Source of the DNA: CAZAQB01 sp964487155
GTDB taxonomy: Bacteria; Pseudomonadota; Gammaproteobacteria; Nitrococcales; Nitrococcaceae
Assembly: GCA_964487155.1 (NCBI GenBank)
Contig: CAZAQB010000041.1
Coordinates: 1 to 24,979 of the forward strand
Length of the DNA stretch: 24,979 bases
Direction of reading: 5' to 3'
This document shows, in pieces, positions 15,459 through 22,412 of the stretch. The position numbers were made by a program, and so were the translations under genes. Within the stretch, counting starts at the first letter, position 1. Each line of letters begins with the position of its first letter. The notes beneath the pieces are model-generated. The model had not been told where the DNA came from. It saw only the letters and a list, made by a program, of their open reading frames with translations, and did no database searches.

Positions 15459-17399
15459 ATGGACATGCGATCCAGCATCGTATCGGGTTGCGAAGCCGCC
15501 GCCCGGGGACTCTGGGAGGGCGGCGCGACCCTGGTCACCGGCTATCCCGGCTCGCCGGTCACCGGCGTGGTGGACGCCGCCGGCGGCTACCCGGAGCTGC
15601 GAGCGCGCTGGGCGGTCAACGAGAAGGCCGCCCTGGAGCTGGCCGCGGGGGCGGCCTACAGCGGCACCAGCGCCGCCACCGTGATGAAGCACGTCGGCCT
15701 GAACGTGGCCGCGGACACCCTCTTCAACCTGGCCTACACCGGCGTCGGCGGCGCCCTGGTGGTGCTGGTAGGCGACGACCCCGGCGCCACCTGCTCCCAG
15801 AACGAGCAGGACACCCGCCTGCTGGGGCTGGCCGCCCGGGTACCGGTGCTGGAGCCGGCGGACATCAACGAGGCCCTGGTCTACACCCGGCTGGCCTTCG
15901 AAATCAGCCGTCAGCACGACCTGCCGGTGCTGGTGCGGCTCACCACCGCGCTCTGCTACGGACTGCAGAACGTAGTGCATGGTGCCCGGCGCGCCGCGCC
16001 GCCGGCCACCGGCTTCCCGGCCCCGGTGCAGAAATACCTGCTGCTGCCGGGCCACGTCCCCGCCCGCCACGCCGCCCTGCTGGCCTCTCTGGAAGGCCTG
16101 GCGGAAAGCTCGTGGAGCCGCTTCCTGATCACCGAGCACTGGCCGCAGCACGACCCGCAGACCCACGAGCTGGGCCTGGTGTGCGCCGGCCAGACCGCGG
16201 CCAAGGTGCGCGAGGTGCTGGAGGGTCGGCTGCCGATCCTGCAGGTGGGCCTGGCCTTTCCCCTGGACCGCTCCCGGCTGCAGGCCTTCGCCTCGCGTTG
16301 CCGGCGGCTGGTGGTCACCGAGGAGTGCTCCGACCACCTGGCCGTCCACCTGCGGGGTCTGGGGCCGGAGGTGATCACCCTGGGCCGCGCCGGCCAGGTA
16401 GGCGAGTTCCGCCTGGACAGCCTGCGCCGGCTCGGCCTGCCGGAACTGACCCGGGCCCTGGATGCCGCCGCGCCCGCCCGCCGCCCGCTGAACCTGCCGC
16501 TGGCGGTGGCCGACCCCAGGGCCCCGGTACTGCCCGCCGCCCCGGAGCGCTCGCCAGGCTTCTGCGCCGGCTGTTCCCACACCGGCCCCTTCGACGTGCT
16601 GCGCCGCCTGGGCCTGGACGTGGTGGGAGACATCGGCTGCTACACGCTCGGCGGCGGCCCGGCCTTCGGCGCGCTGCACGCCAACCTGTGCATGGGTGCC
16701 AGCGCCTGCGTGCTGCAGGGCTACCTGCTGGCCCGGCCCGACGCCCGGCAGCGCACCGTGGCGGTAATCGGCGACTCCACTTTCTTTCACTCCGGGATTC
16801 CGGGGGTGCTGACGGCGGTGGCCAACGGCCACCACGGGACCCTGCTGGTGCTCGATAACAGCGGCAGCGCCATGACCGGCTTCCAGCCCACCGGCCCGGC
16901 CCTGGACGAGGCCGGCTGGAGCCGCCTGCTGGGAGCGCTCGGCGTCACCCGGCACGCGGTGGAACCGGCCTTGGACCTGGAGCGGGTGGAGGCCCGGCTG
17001 CGGGAGTTCCAGACTGCGCCCGGCTTCGGAGTGCTGGTCCTGAAGGGCGACTGCGTCCAGAGCCGGCCGCGCCGGGGCCCCACCAACTTCCGCTACACGG
17101 TGCTGGAGAGCCGCTGCACCGGCTGCGGCCAGTGCGTGGAGCGCACCGACTGCCCGGCACTGGAGCGCGCGCCCCTGGCCGCCGGCGGCCTGGTGCGCAT
17201 CTCCAGCCAGTGCGTGGGCTGCGGGCTGTGCTCCCAGACCTGCCCGGAAGCGGCCATCGTGCCGCTCACGGTGCGCACCCGGCTGCCCTGGCTTAACCGG
17301 GCCGCGTCCCGGCTGCCCTGGCACCGGCTGATCCGCGCCCTGCGCCGCAGTTCGGCGCTGCGCCGCTTCGCGGAGCGCTTCGAGCGCGAACTCGACTGA
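15459..17399 (+). CDS. IorA-like 2-oxoacid:ferredoxin oxidoreductase, TPP and 2x[4Fe-4S] subunit
   Basis: This 646-aa protein matches the alpha subunit of indolepyruvate:ferredoxin oxidoreductase, which converts arylpyruvates and CoA to arylacetyl-CoA, CO2 and reduced ferredoxin. The N-terminal pyrimidine-binding part has VTGYPGSPVTG (26-36), NEKAALE (54-60) and MKHVGLNVAADTLFNLAYTG (76-95). The TPP pyrophosphate part has FCAGCSHTGPFDVL (368-381), DIGCYTLG (391-398) and GDSTFFHSG..DNSGSAMTG (439-474). Two ferredoxin clusters follow: Cys553, 556, 559, 565 and Cys585, 588, 591, 595. The length equals that of archaeal IorA. After the clusters there is a basic, amphipathic tail (about 603-646) that might bind membrane or a partner. 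The ATG at 15459 is used; 15465 is also possible. The true 2-oxo acid is unknown; an arylpyruvate is inferred from the family. Confidence 0.85.
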   Translation: MDMRSSIVSGCEAAARGLWEGGATLVTGYPGSPVTGVVDAAGGYPELRARWAVNEKAALELAAGAAYSGTSAATVMKHVGLNVAADTLFNLAYTGVGGALVVLVGDDPGATCSQNEQDTRLLGLAARVPVLEPADINEALVYTRLAFEISRQHDLPVLVRLTTALCYGLQNVVHGARRAAPPATGFPAPVQKYLLLPGHVPARHAALLASLEGLAESSWSRFLITEHWPQHDPQTHELGLVCAGQTAAKVREVLEGRLPILQVGLAFPLDRSRLQAFASRCRRLVVTEECSDHLAVHLRGLGPEVITLGRAGQVGEFRLDSLRRLGLPELTRALDAAAPARRPLNLPLAVADPRAPVLPAAPERSPGFCAGCSHTGPFDVLRRLGLDVVGDIGCYTLGGGPAFGALHANLCMGASACVLQGYLLARPDARQRTVAVIGDSTFFHSGIPGVLTAVANGHHGTLLVLDNSGSAMTGFQPTGPALDEAGWSRLLGALGVTRHAVEPALDLERVEARLREFQTAPGFGVLVLKGDCVQSRPRRGPTNFRYTVLESRCTGCGQCVERTDCPALERAPLAAGGLVRISSQCVGCGLCSQTCPEAAIVPLTVRTRLPWLNRAASRLPWHRLIRALRRSSALRRFAERFERELD

Positions 17400-17433
17400 C
17401 CGACTTACCCCAAGCGACCCAAGGAGCAGACCC

Positions 17434-17709
17434 GTGGAACTCGATGACATCAAGACCACCCTGAAGCAGATCTTCGCCGAGCGCCTGATGATGGAAATGG
17501 ACCAACTGGACGTCAGCGACGACGCCGGCCTGTTCGACGAGGACGGCTGGGGCATCGACTCGGTGGACGTGCTGGACCTGGTGCTCGGCATCGAGAAGCA
17601 CTTCGGCGTGCGCATCGCCCAGGACGACGCCGTCAAGGAGCACTTCCGCTCCCTCAACACCCTGGCCGCATACATCCAGGGCCTCACCGAGAACAGCGCC
17701 GTCGCCTGA
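17434..17709 (+). CDS. Acyl carrier protein
   Basis: A 91-aa acidic helical protein with the phosphopantetheine site IDSVDVLDLV (Ser43). The usual motif is DSLD/DSVE, so the site is intact and should be modified by a phosphopantetheinyl transferase, which is not in this window. The start is GTG at 17434, with a strong AAGGAG eight nucleotides upstream. ATG alternatives lie too far inside the protein. It differs from housekeeping AcpP in being longer at both ends and in the spacing before the Ser (DEDGWGIDSVD). It lies between the IorA-like subunit and the ketosynthase, so it is expected to carry the growing chain for this operon rather than for general fatty acid synthesis. Confidence 0.92.
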   Translation: MELDDIKTTLKQIFAERLMMEMDQLDVSDDAGLFDEDGWGIDSVDVLDLVLGIEKHFGVRIAQDDAVKEHFRSLNTLAAYIQGLTENSAVA

Positions 17710-17746
17710 CGGCGGCGGCCCCTGATCCAGCCAGCGGGAGCACGCC

Positions 17747-18961
17747 ATGGCACGCGACGTCGTCATCACCGGCCTCGGGGTCGTCAGCCCTGCCGGCCAG
17801 GGCATTCCCCAGTTCGAGGCCGCGCTGCGGCTGGGGCGCTCGGGCATCCGGCCCAACCAGTGGCATGACACCCGTGGCGCCCGCTCCCGGCTGGTGGGTC
17901 AGGTGGAACCCTTCGAACCCGTGGCCGGCCCCCACGGCGACCCCCGCCACCTGTCCCGGGCGGACCAGTTCGCCCTGGCGGCGGCGGTGGAGGCGTGGCG
18001 GCACGCCGGCCTGGACCGGCACGGCGCGGCGGACCCGGCCCGCACCGGCGTGGTGCTGGGCAGCGGCGGCGGCGTCGCCAACACCGAAGCCTATGTGGCC
18101 AGCAAGATGCGGGAGGCGCCGCTGCGCCCGTCCCGGCTGCTGGCCATGAACCCGGACAACGCCGGCGCGGCCATCGCCCGGGCGTTCCGCCTGAACGGGC
18201 CGCGCACCAGCATCATGACCGCCTGCTCCTCCGGAGCCACCGCGGTCGGGCTGGGGGCGGACTTCATCCAGTGCGGCCTGGCCGACACGGTGCTGGCCGG
18301 CGGCACCGAGTCGTTGTCCCACGTCACCTTCACCGGCTTCAACGCCCTCGGGGCGCTGGCCACCGGCAGCAACCGGCCCTTCGACGGCGAGCGTGACGGC
18401 ATCGTGCTGGGCGAAGGGGCGGCGGTGCTGGTGCTGGAAACCCGGGAGCGGGCGGAGCAGCGCGGCGCCGCCATCCTGGCCCAGGTGCTGGGCTACGGCA
18501 TCACCTCCGACGCCAATCACATCACCGCCCCTCATCCGGAGGGAGACGGCATGGCCCGGGCCATGGAACTGGCCCTGGCGCGGGCCGGCATTGATCGCGG
18601 AGCGGTGGGCTACGTGAACGCTCACGGCACCGGCACCACGCTCAACGACAGCTCCGAGACGGCGGCCGTCAAGCGGGTGTTCGGCCTCGCCTCGGCGCGG
18701 CTGCCGGTGAGCAGCATCAAGCCCATGATCGGCCACACCCTGTCGGCCGCCGGCGCCATAGAGGCGGTAGCCACCGTGCTTGCCCTGCAAGGGCAGTTCC
18801 TGCCTCCGACCCTGAACTACCAGACCCCCGACCCCCAGTGCGACCTGGACTACGTGCCCAACGTGGCGCGCCAGGCGCGCTACTCGGTGGCCATGAAGAA
18901 CTCCCTCGCCTTCGGCGGCAACAACACCTCACTGATCTTTGGACGCCATGAAAACGCCTGA
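17747..18961 (+). CDS. Beta-ketoacyl-ACP synthase (FabF-like, catalytically intact)
   Basis: A 404-aa condensing enzyme that extends an acyl-ACP chain by decarboxylative Claisen condensation. The catalytic triad is complete: Cys160 in TACSSGATA, His293 in NAHGTGTTLND and His330 in MIGHTLSAAG, with Lys325 before it. The N-terminal ITGLGVVSPAGQG and the C-terminal NSLAFGGNNTSLIF are typical of FabF/KAS II. The ATG follows a GGGAG Shine-Dalgarno sequence. The 3' end overlaps the next gene by 14 bp. A second, inactive ketosynthase is encoded three genes downstream, so a KS-alpha/KS-beta heterodimer, as in type II polyketide and aryl polyene systems, is likely. Confidence 0.93.
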   Translation: MARDVVITGLGVVSPAGQGIPQFEAALRLGRSGIRPNQWHDTRGARSRLVGQVEPFEPVAGPHGDPRHLSRADQFALAAAVEAWRHAGLDRHGAADPARTGVVLGSGGGVANTEAYVASKMREAPLRPSRLLAMNPDNAGAAIARAFRLNGPRTSIMTACSSGATAVGLGADFIQCGLADTVLAGGTESLSHVTFTGFNALGALATGSNRPFDGERDGIVLGEGAAVLVLETRERAEQRGAAILAQVLGYGITSDANHITAPHPEGDGMARAMELALARAGIDRGAVGYVNAHGTGTTLNDSSETAAVKRVFGLASARLPVSSIKPMIGHTLSAAGAIEAVATVLALQGQFLPPTLNYQTPDPQCDLDYVPNVARQARYSVAMKNSLAFGGNNTSLIFGRHENA

Positions 18962-19703
18962 TCCCAGCAGCACCCCGGTGGCCCTGGTCACCGGCGCCTC
19001 CCGCGGCATCGGCCGCGGCATCGCCCTGGCCCTGGGCCGGGCGGGCCATCCCGTGGCCGTCAACTACCGGTCCCGGCCGGCCGAGGCCGAGGCCGTGTGC
19101 TCGGCCGTCCAGGCCGACGGCGGCCGGGCGCTGGCGGTCCAGGCCAGCGTCGACAGCGCCGACGACGTGGAGCGCATGGCGGCCACCGTGGAGCAGGAGT
19201 TGGGCCCGGTGGGCGTGCTGGTGAACAACGCCGGCGTCCTCAACGACGGCCTCTGCGCCATGATGAGCGAGGCCCAGTGGGACCAGGTGCTGGACACCAA
19301 CCTGAAGGGCGCCTTCCTGGTGACCCGGGCCATCCTCCGGCAGATGATCCCGGCCCGGGCCGGGCGCATCGTCAATGTCGTCTCCATCAGCGGGCTGATC
19401 GGCACCCCCGGCCAGGTGAACTACGCCGCCTCCAAGGCCGGGGTGATCGCCATGACGCGATCGCTGGCCCGGGAAGTCGCCCGCTACGGCGTCCAGGTGA
19501 ACGCGGTGGCGCCCGGGTTCGTGGAGACCGAGATGCTGGAGGCCATGCCGGAGCGCCAGCTCAAGGAGCTGCTGGGGCGGGTGCCCCTGGGACGGGCCGG
19601 CCGGGTGGAGGAAGTGGCGGAGCTGGTGGGCTTCATGACCTCCCCGGCCAACAGCTACATGACCGGCCAGACCCTGGTCATCGACGGGGGACTCAGTGTC
19701 TGA
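18948..19703 (+). CDS. 3-oxoacyl-ACP reductase (FabG-like SDR)
   Basis: A 251-aa classical short-chain dehydrogenase that would reduce the 3-keto group of the growing chain with NADPH. The cofactor motif TGASRGIG is at 15-22, NNAG at 93-96, the catalytic Ser in VVSISG (144-149) and YxxxK as Tyr159/Lys163. The end MTGQTLVIDGGLSV is standard for FabG. The ATG at 18948 lies inside the end of the ketosynthase gene; a TTG nine bases upstream is less likely. It overlaps the next gene by 8 bp. All catalytic residues are present, and the context makes chain reduction the probable role, as against a dedicated alcohol dehydrogenase. Confidence 0.92.
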   Translation: MKTPDPSSTPVALVTGASRGIGRGIALALGRAGHPVAVNYRSRPAEAEAVCSAVQADGGRALAVQASVDSADDVERMAATVEQELGPVGVLVNNAGVLNDGLCAMMSEAQWDQVLDTNLKGAFLVTRAILRQMIPARAGRIVNVVSISGLIGTPGQVNYAASKAGVIAMTRSLAREVARYGVQVNAVAPGFVETEMLEAMPERQLKELLGRVPLGRAGRVEEVAELVGFMTSPANSYMTGQTLVIDGGLSV

Positions 19704-20448
19704 GGTCGTCGACATCTGGCCCCTGGGCATCGGCACCAAGCTCACCCTGAAGGCCGGCTGCGTGCTGATCCGGGACGGCGCCCGGCACCTGCTGGTGGAC
19801 CCGGGCCGGTTCCCGGACCGGGACTCCCTGGAGCAGGCGCTGGCGGAGGCCGCCGGCATCGGCGTGGCCGACCTGGACGTGGTGTTCTTCACCCACCTCC
19901 ACTTCGACCACTACGACGACCTGGGCTTCGCCGACGTCGGCCGTGTGGCCCTGCCGGCCCGGGAGATGGAACTGGTGGCCGAGCTGCAGGCCCACCGCCA
20001 CGACCCGGAGCGCTTCGGCCGTGAGATCCGGGCCCGCCACGACCACGTCTCGGGCCTCTTCCTGCGCCAGTTCGTGCGCCTCGCCGGCGACCCCCGCTAC
20101 GACTTCGACTCGGTGAGCTTCCGCGACCGCCTGTGGCCGCTGGAGTCCGGCGACCGGCTGAGCCCCAAGGTGCAGGTAGTGGACCTCCCCGGCCACTCGG
20201 TGGGGCATCTCGGCCTCGAGTTGCGCAGCCGCTGGGGCCGCACCGTGGTGGCGGGCGACGCGGTGCTGTCCCTGGAGGACTGGCAGCAGGACTCCCCCAC
20301 CCATCACCTCATCAGCTTCGACGCCGCCGCGGTGCAGCGCACCCGCCGCGCCCTGGCGGACTTCGACTGTGTCATCCCCGGCCACGGCGCCTGGTTCGCG
20401 CCATCCACCGGGACCGAGCTGGAGCATCCGGAGGCCCCCCATGGCTGA
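19696..20448 (+). CDS. Metallo-beta-lactamase-fold hydrolase
   Basis: A 250-aa MBL-fold protein with the zinc motif THLHFDHYDD (66-75, HxHxDH), a later His in DLPGHSVGHLG, the bridging Asp in VVAGDAVLS and the last His in IPGHGAWF. This set predicts a di-metal site. The GTG start overlaps fabG by 8 bp, and the stop overlaps the next gene by 8 bp, so it is firmly part of the operon. There is no signal peptide, so it is cytoplasmic. In some polyketide pathways MBL-fold enzymes act as thioesterases that release the product from the ACP. That role is plausible here because no other thioesterase is visible, but lactonase or other esterase activity cannot be excluded. Confidence 0.88.
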   Translation: MSEVVDIWPLGIGTKLTLKAGCVLIRDGARHLLVDPGRFPDRDSLEQALAEAAGIGVADLDVVFFTHLHFDHYDDLGFADVGRVALPAREMELVAELQAHRHDPERFGREIRARHDHVSGLFLRQFVRLAGDPRYDFDSVSFRDRLWPLESGDRLSPKVQVVDLPGHSVGHLGLELRSRWGRTVVAGDAVLSLEDWQQDSPTHHLISFDAAAVQRTRRALADFDCVIPGHGAWFAPSTGTELEHPEAPHG

Positions 20449-21655
20449 ACGCATCGTAATCACCGGCACCGCCACCGTGGGCAGCCTGGGCTGCTCCGTA
20501 GCAGGCGCCCTGGAGCGCATGGCTGCCGCCCCGGCCCCCGCCGAGGCGGACGTCAACGGCCGGGCGGTACCCTGGGCGCCGGTCACCGGCTACGACCCCT
20601 GCGACTACGTGCCGCGCAAGAAGGTACGGCGCATGGACCCGGCCAACACCTACGCCATCGCGGTCGCGCGCATGGCCCTGGAGCAGGCCGGGGTCCTGGA
20701 GCACGACGCGCTCCGGGCCAACTGCGGGGTGCTGGTGGGCACCGGTTACTCCGGCTTCGCCAGCGTGGTGGCCCATCAGAAGGCCTACCTGCGCGACGGC
20801 ATCGAGCAGCTCACGCCCATCCACTTCCCGAACACGGTGTACAACGCCAGCGCCGGCCTGGTGGCCATCGAGCTGGGACTGAACGGTCCCAACTCCACCA
20901 TCACCGGACTGGACCTGAGCGGCGAGTACGCCCTGGTCTACGGCTGGATGCTGCTGCGCCAGGGCATGACCGAGCGGGTGGTGGCGGTGGGCGTGGACGA
21001 CCTCTGCCCGGCCCTGCTGGAGGGCCTTCACGACCTCGGCTTTGCGGTACGGGATCGCGACCGCCTGAGCGCCCCGTTCGCCTCCCGCCGCCACGGCTTC
21101 CTGCCCTCCGAAGGCGCCGGCGCGGTGGTGCTGGAGAGCGCCGAGGCCGCTGCGCGCCGGGGCGCCGCCGTGCTGGGCGAGATCGAGGCCGTGGGCACTT
21201 TCGCCGGCGCCGACACCCACTACGACTACAGCCCCAGCGGCGAGGCCATCCGCCAGTCGGTGCATGCGGCCCTGCAGGGCTCAGGCCACGACCTATCGGA
21301 CGTGGACTGGGTCTCCAGCGCCGCCAACGCCAGTCGCGGGCTGGACCGCTGCGAGGCCGACGCCTGGCCCGGGCTGCTGGACGGTACCCGCCACGCAGTG
21401 GTGCCGTTCAAGGCCTTCACCGGCGAGTTCAGCGCATCCGGGGTGCAGCGCCTGGTGCTGGGACTGGCCTGCAGCGCCCGGGGCAGCCTGCCTGCGGTGC
21501 CCCGCAGCGAGTCCGTGGAGGGCATGGCCTCCCTGCTGCCGGAGACCCCGCGTCCCGTGGGCCAGCGCTTCCTCCACCAGGGCACCGGCCTGGGAGCCAA
21601 CTGCGTCTCGCTGCTGGTCAGCGGGTCCGCTGGAGAGACCCGCCATGCGCATTGA
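20441..21655 (+). CDS. Ketosynthase-like protein without catalytic residues (KS-beta / chain length factor)
   Basis: This 404-aa thiolase-fold protein is homologous along its length to the ketosynthase at 17747. The ungapped comparison from the NGP motif puts Asp158 at the position of the catalytic Cys (TGLDLSGEYA for TACSSGATA). Ala294 replaces the first His (SSAANASRGLD for NAHGTGTTLND) and Glu329 the second (KAFTGEFSASG for KPMIGHTLSAAG). The Lys is kept. Loss of all three rules out condensation alone. Such proteins pair with an active ketosynthase and set chain length or starter choice. Actinobacterial chain length factors usually have Gln at the Cys site, so Asp is unusual. The ATG at 20441 is used; longer upstream reading is shadow sequence. 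Confidence 0.88.
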   Translation: MAERIVITGTATVGSLGCSVAGALERMAAAPAPAEADVNGRAVPWAPVTGYDPCDYVPRKKVRRMDPANTYAIAVARMALEQAGVLEHDALRANCGVLVGTGYSGFASVVAHQKAYLRDGIEQLTPIHFPNTVYNASAGLVAIELGLNGPNSTITGLDLSGEYALVYGWMLLRQGMTERVVAVGVDDLCPALLEGLHDLGFAVRDRDRLSAPFASRRHGFLPSEGAGAVVLESAEAAARRGAAVLGEIEAVGTFAGADTHYDYSPSGEAIRQSVHAALQGSGHDLSDVDWVSSAANASRGLDRCEADAWPGLLDGTRHAVVPFKAFTGEFSASGVQRLVLGLACSARGSLPAVPRSESVEGMASLLPETPRPVGQRFLHQGTGLGANCVSLLVSGSAGETRHAH

Positions 21656-22091
21656 AGGGGACGCCATCGCCGCGCTGCTGCCCCACCGCGACCCCATCGC
21701 CCTGGTGCAGTCGGTGCGCATCGACGAGCCGGGCCGCTCCGGCCGGGCGGTCATCGCCTGGTCCGAGGGCAGCGAGCTGATGGCCGGCCTCACCACCTGC
21801 CGGCTGACCCCGGAGCTGCTGCTCGAGGGTGCCGCCCAGACCCTGGGGGTAGTGCTGGGCAGCGGTGCCGCGGCCGAGCAAGCCGGCGCCGGCGACGAGC
21901 GCCACCTGCTGCTGGGTTTCAACGACGTCTGCTACGGGGAGGCACCCCGCGCCGGCGCCGGGGCGCTGGAGGTTGAGGTGTGCTGCGAGCAGTCCTCCGG
22001 GTCCACCCACCTGGCCGGCTTCCGGGTATACCAGGGGGACCGGGAACTGGTGTCCGGCTCGGTGATGGTGCTGAAAGGGGCGGCGGCATGA
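21645..22091 (+). CDS. Hotdog-fold dehydratase partner 1 (Glu present, His absent)
   Basis: A 148-aa FabZ/FabA-like hotdog protein. It carries LLPHRDPIALV (11-21), matching the LLPHRYPFLLV start of FabZ, and LLLEGAAQTLGVVL (58-71), which matches EAMAQ and supplies Glu61. The segment that should read GHFPGxPxMPGV is here AGLTTCRLTPELL, so the catalytic His is missing. The ATG at 21645 overlaps the end of the KS-beta gene by 11 bp; the upstream part of the long open frame is shadow. The next gene, overlapping by 4 bp, encodes a second hotdog protein with the His but no Glu. In homodimeric FabZ the two residues of one site come from different subunits, so the pair probably forms one working site. 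3-Hydroxyacyl-ACP dehydration is the expected reaction. Confidence 0.8.
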   Translation: MRIEGDAIAALLPHRDPIALVQSVRIDEPGRSGRAVIAWSEGSELMAGLTTCRLTPELLLEGAAQTLGVVLGSGAAAEQAGAGDERHLLLGFNDVCYGEAPRAGAGALEVEVCCEQSSGSTHLAGFRVYQGDRELVSGSVMVLKGAAA

Positions 22092-22402
22092 ACAGCGTGC
22101 GCTACCAGGTTAGCGTCGGCCGGGACGCGCCGGTGTTCCGCGGCCACTTCCCCGACAACCCGATTCTGCCCGGGGTGATGCTGCTGTCCTTCGCCCGGGA
22201 GGCCCTGGCCCCGGTGTACGGCGAGCAGCGGCGCATCCGCCGCATCCTGCGCCAGCGCTTCCTGCGCCCGGTGAGCCCGGGATCCACCGTGCTCGTGGAA
22301 TGCCGAGTCGGCGATGCCGACACCGACGGCTATCGGGTGGCCTGCCGCTGGAGCCTGCCGGACGGCACCCTGCTCTCCCGCGGCGAGTTCATTTACCTCT
22401 AG
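22088..22402 (+). CDS. Hotdog-fold dehydratase partner 2 (His present, Glu absent)
   Basis: A short, 104-aa hotdog protein. FRGHFPDNPILPGVML (17-32) is the FabZ active-site signature with His20. Fifteen positions after the Gly, where FabZ has the catalytic Glu, there is Ser34 (LLSFAREAL for IIEAMAQ). It lacks the LPHR entry motif. The ATG at 22088 overlaps the previous stop (ATGA), suggesting translational coupling and equal amounts of the two proteins. The size and motif are like the small dehydratase of aryl polyene clusters (ApeI type), and paired dehydratases are known from those systems. The stop codon lies within a small CTAGGCCCTAG palindrome (22399-22409) before the next gene. Confidence 0.8.
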   Translation: MNSVRYQVSVGRDAPVFRGHFPDNPILPGVMLLSFAREALAPVYGEQRRIRRILRQRFLRPVSPGSTVLVECRVGDADTDGYRVACRWSLPDGTLLSRGEFIYL

Positions 22403-22412
22403 GCCCTAGTCC

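Noticed and set aside
14055..17753. 1232-aa open frame on the minus strand
   Set aside because: It is antisense to the acyltransferase and IorA-like genes, which have clear motifs; no motif is seen in the long frame.
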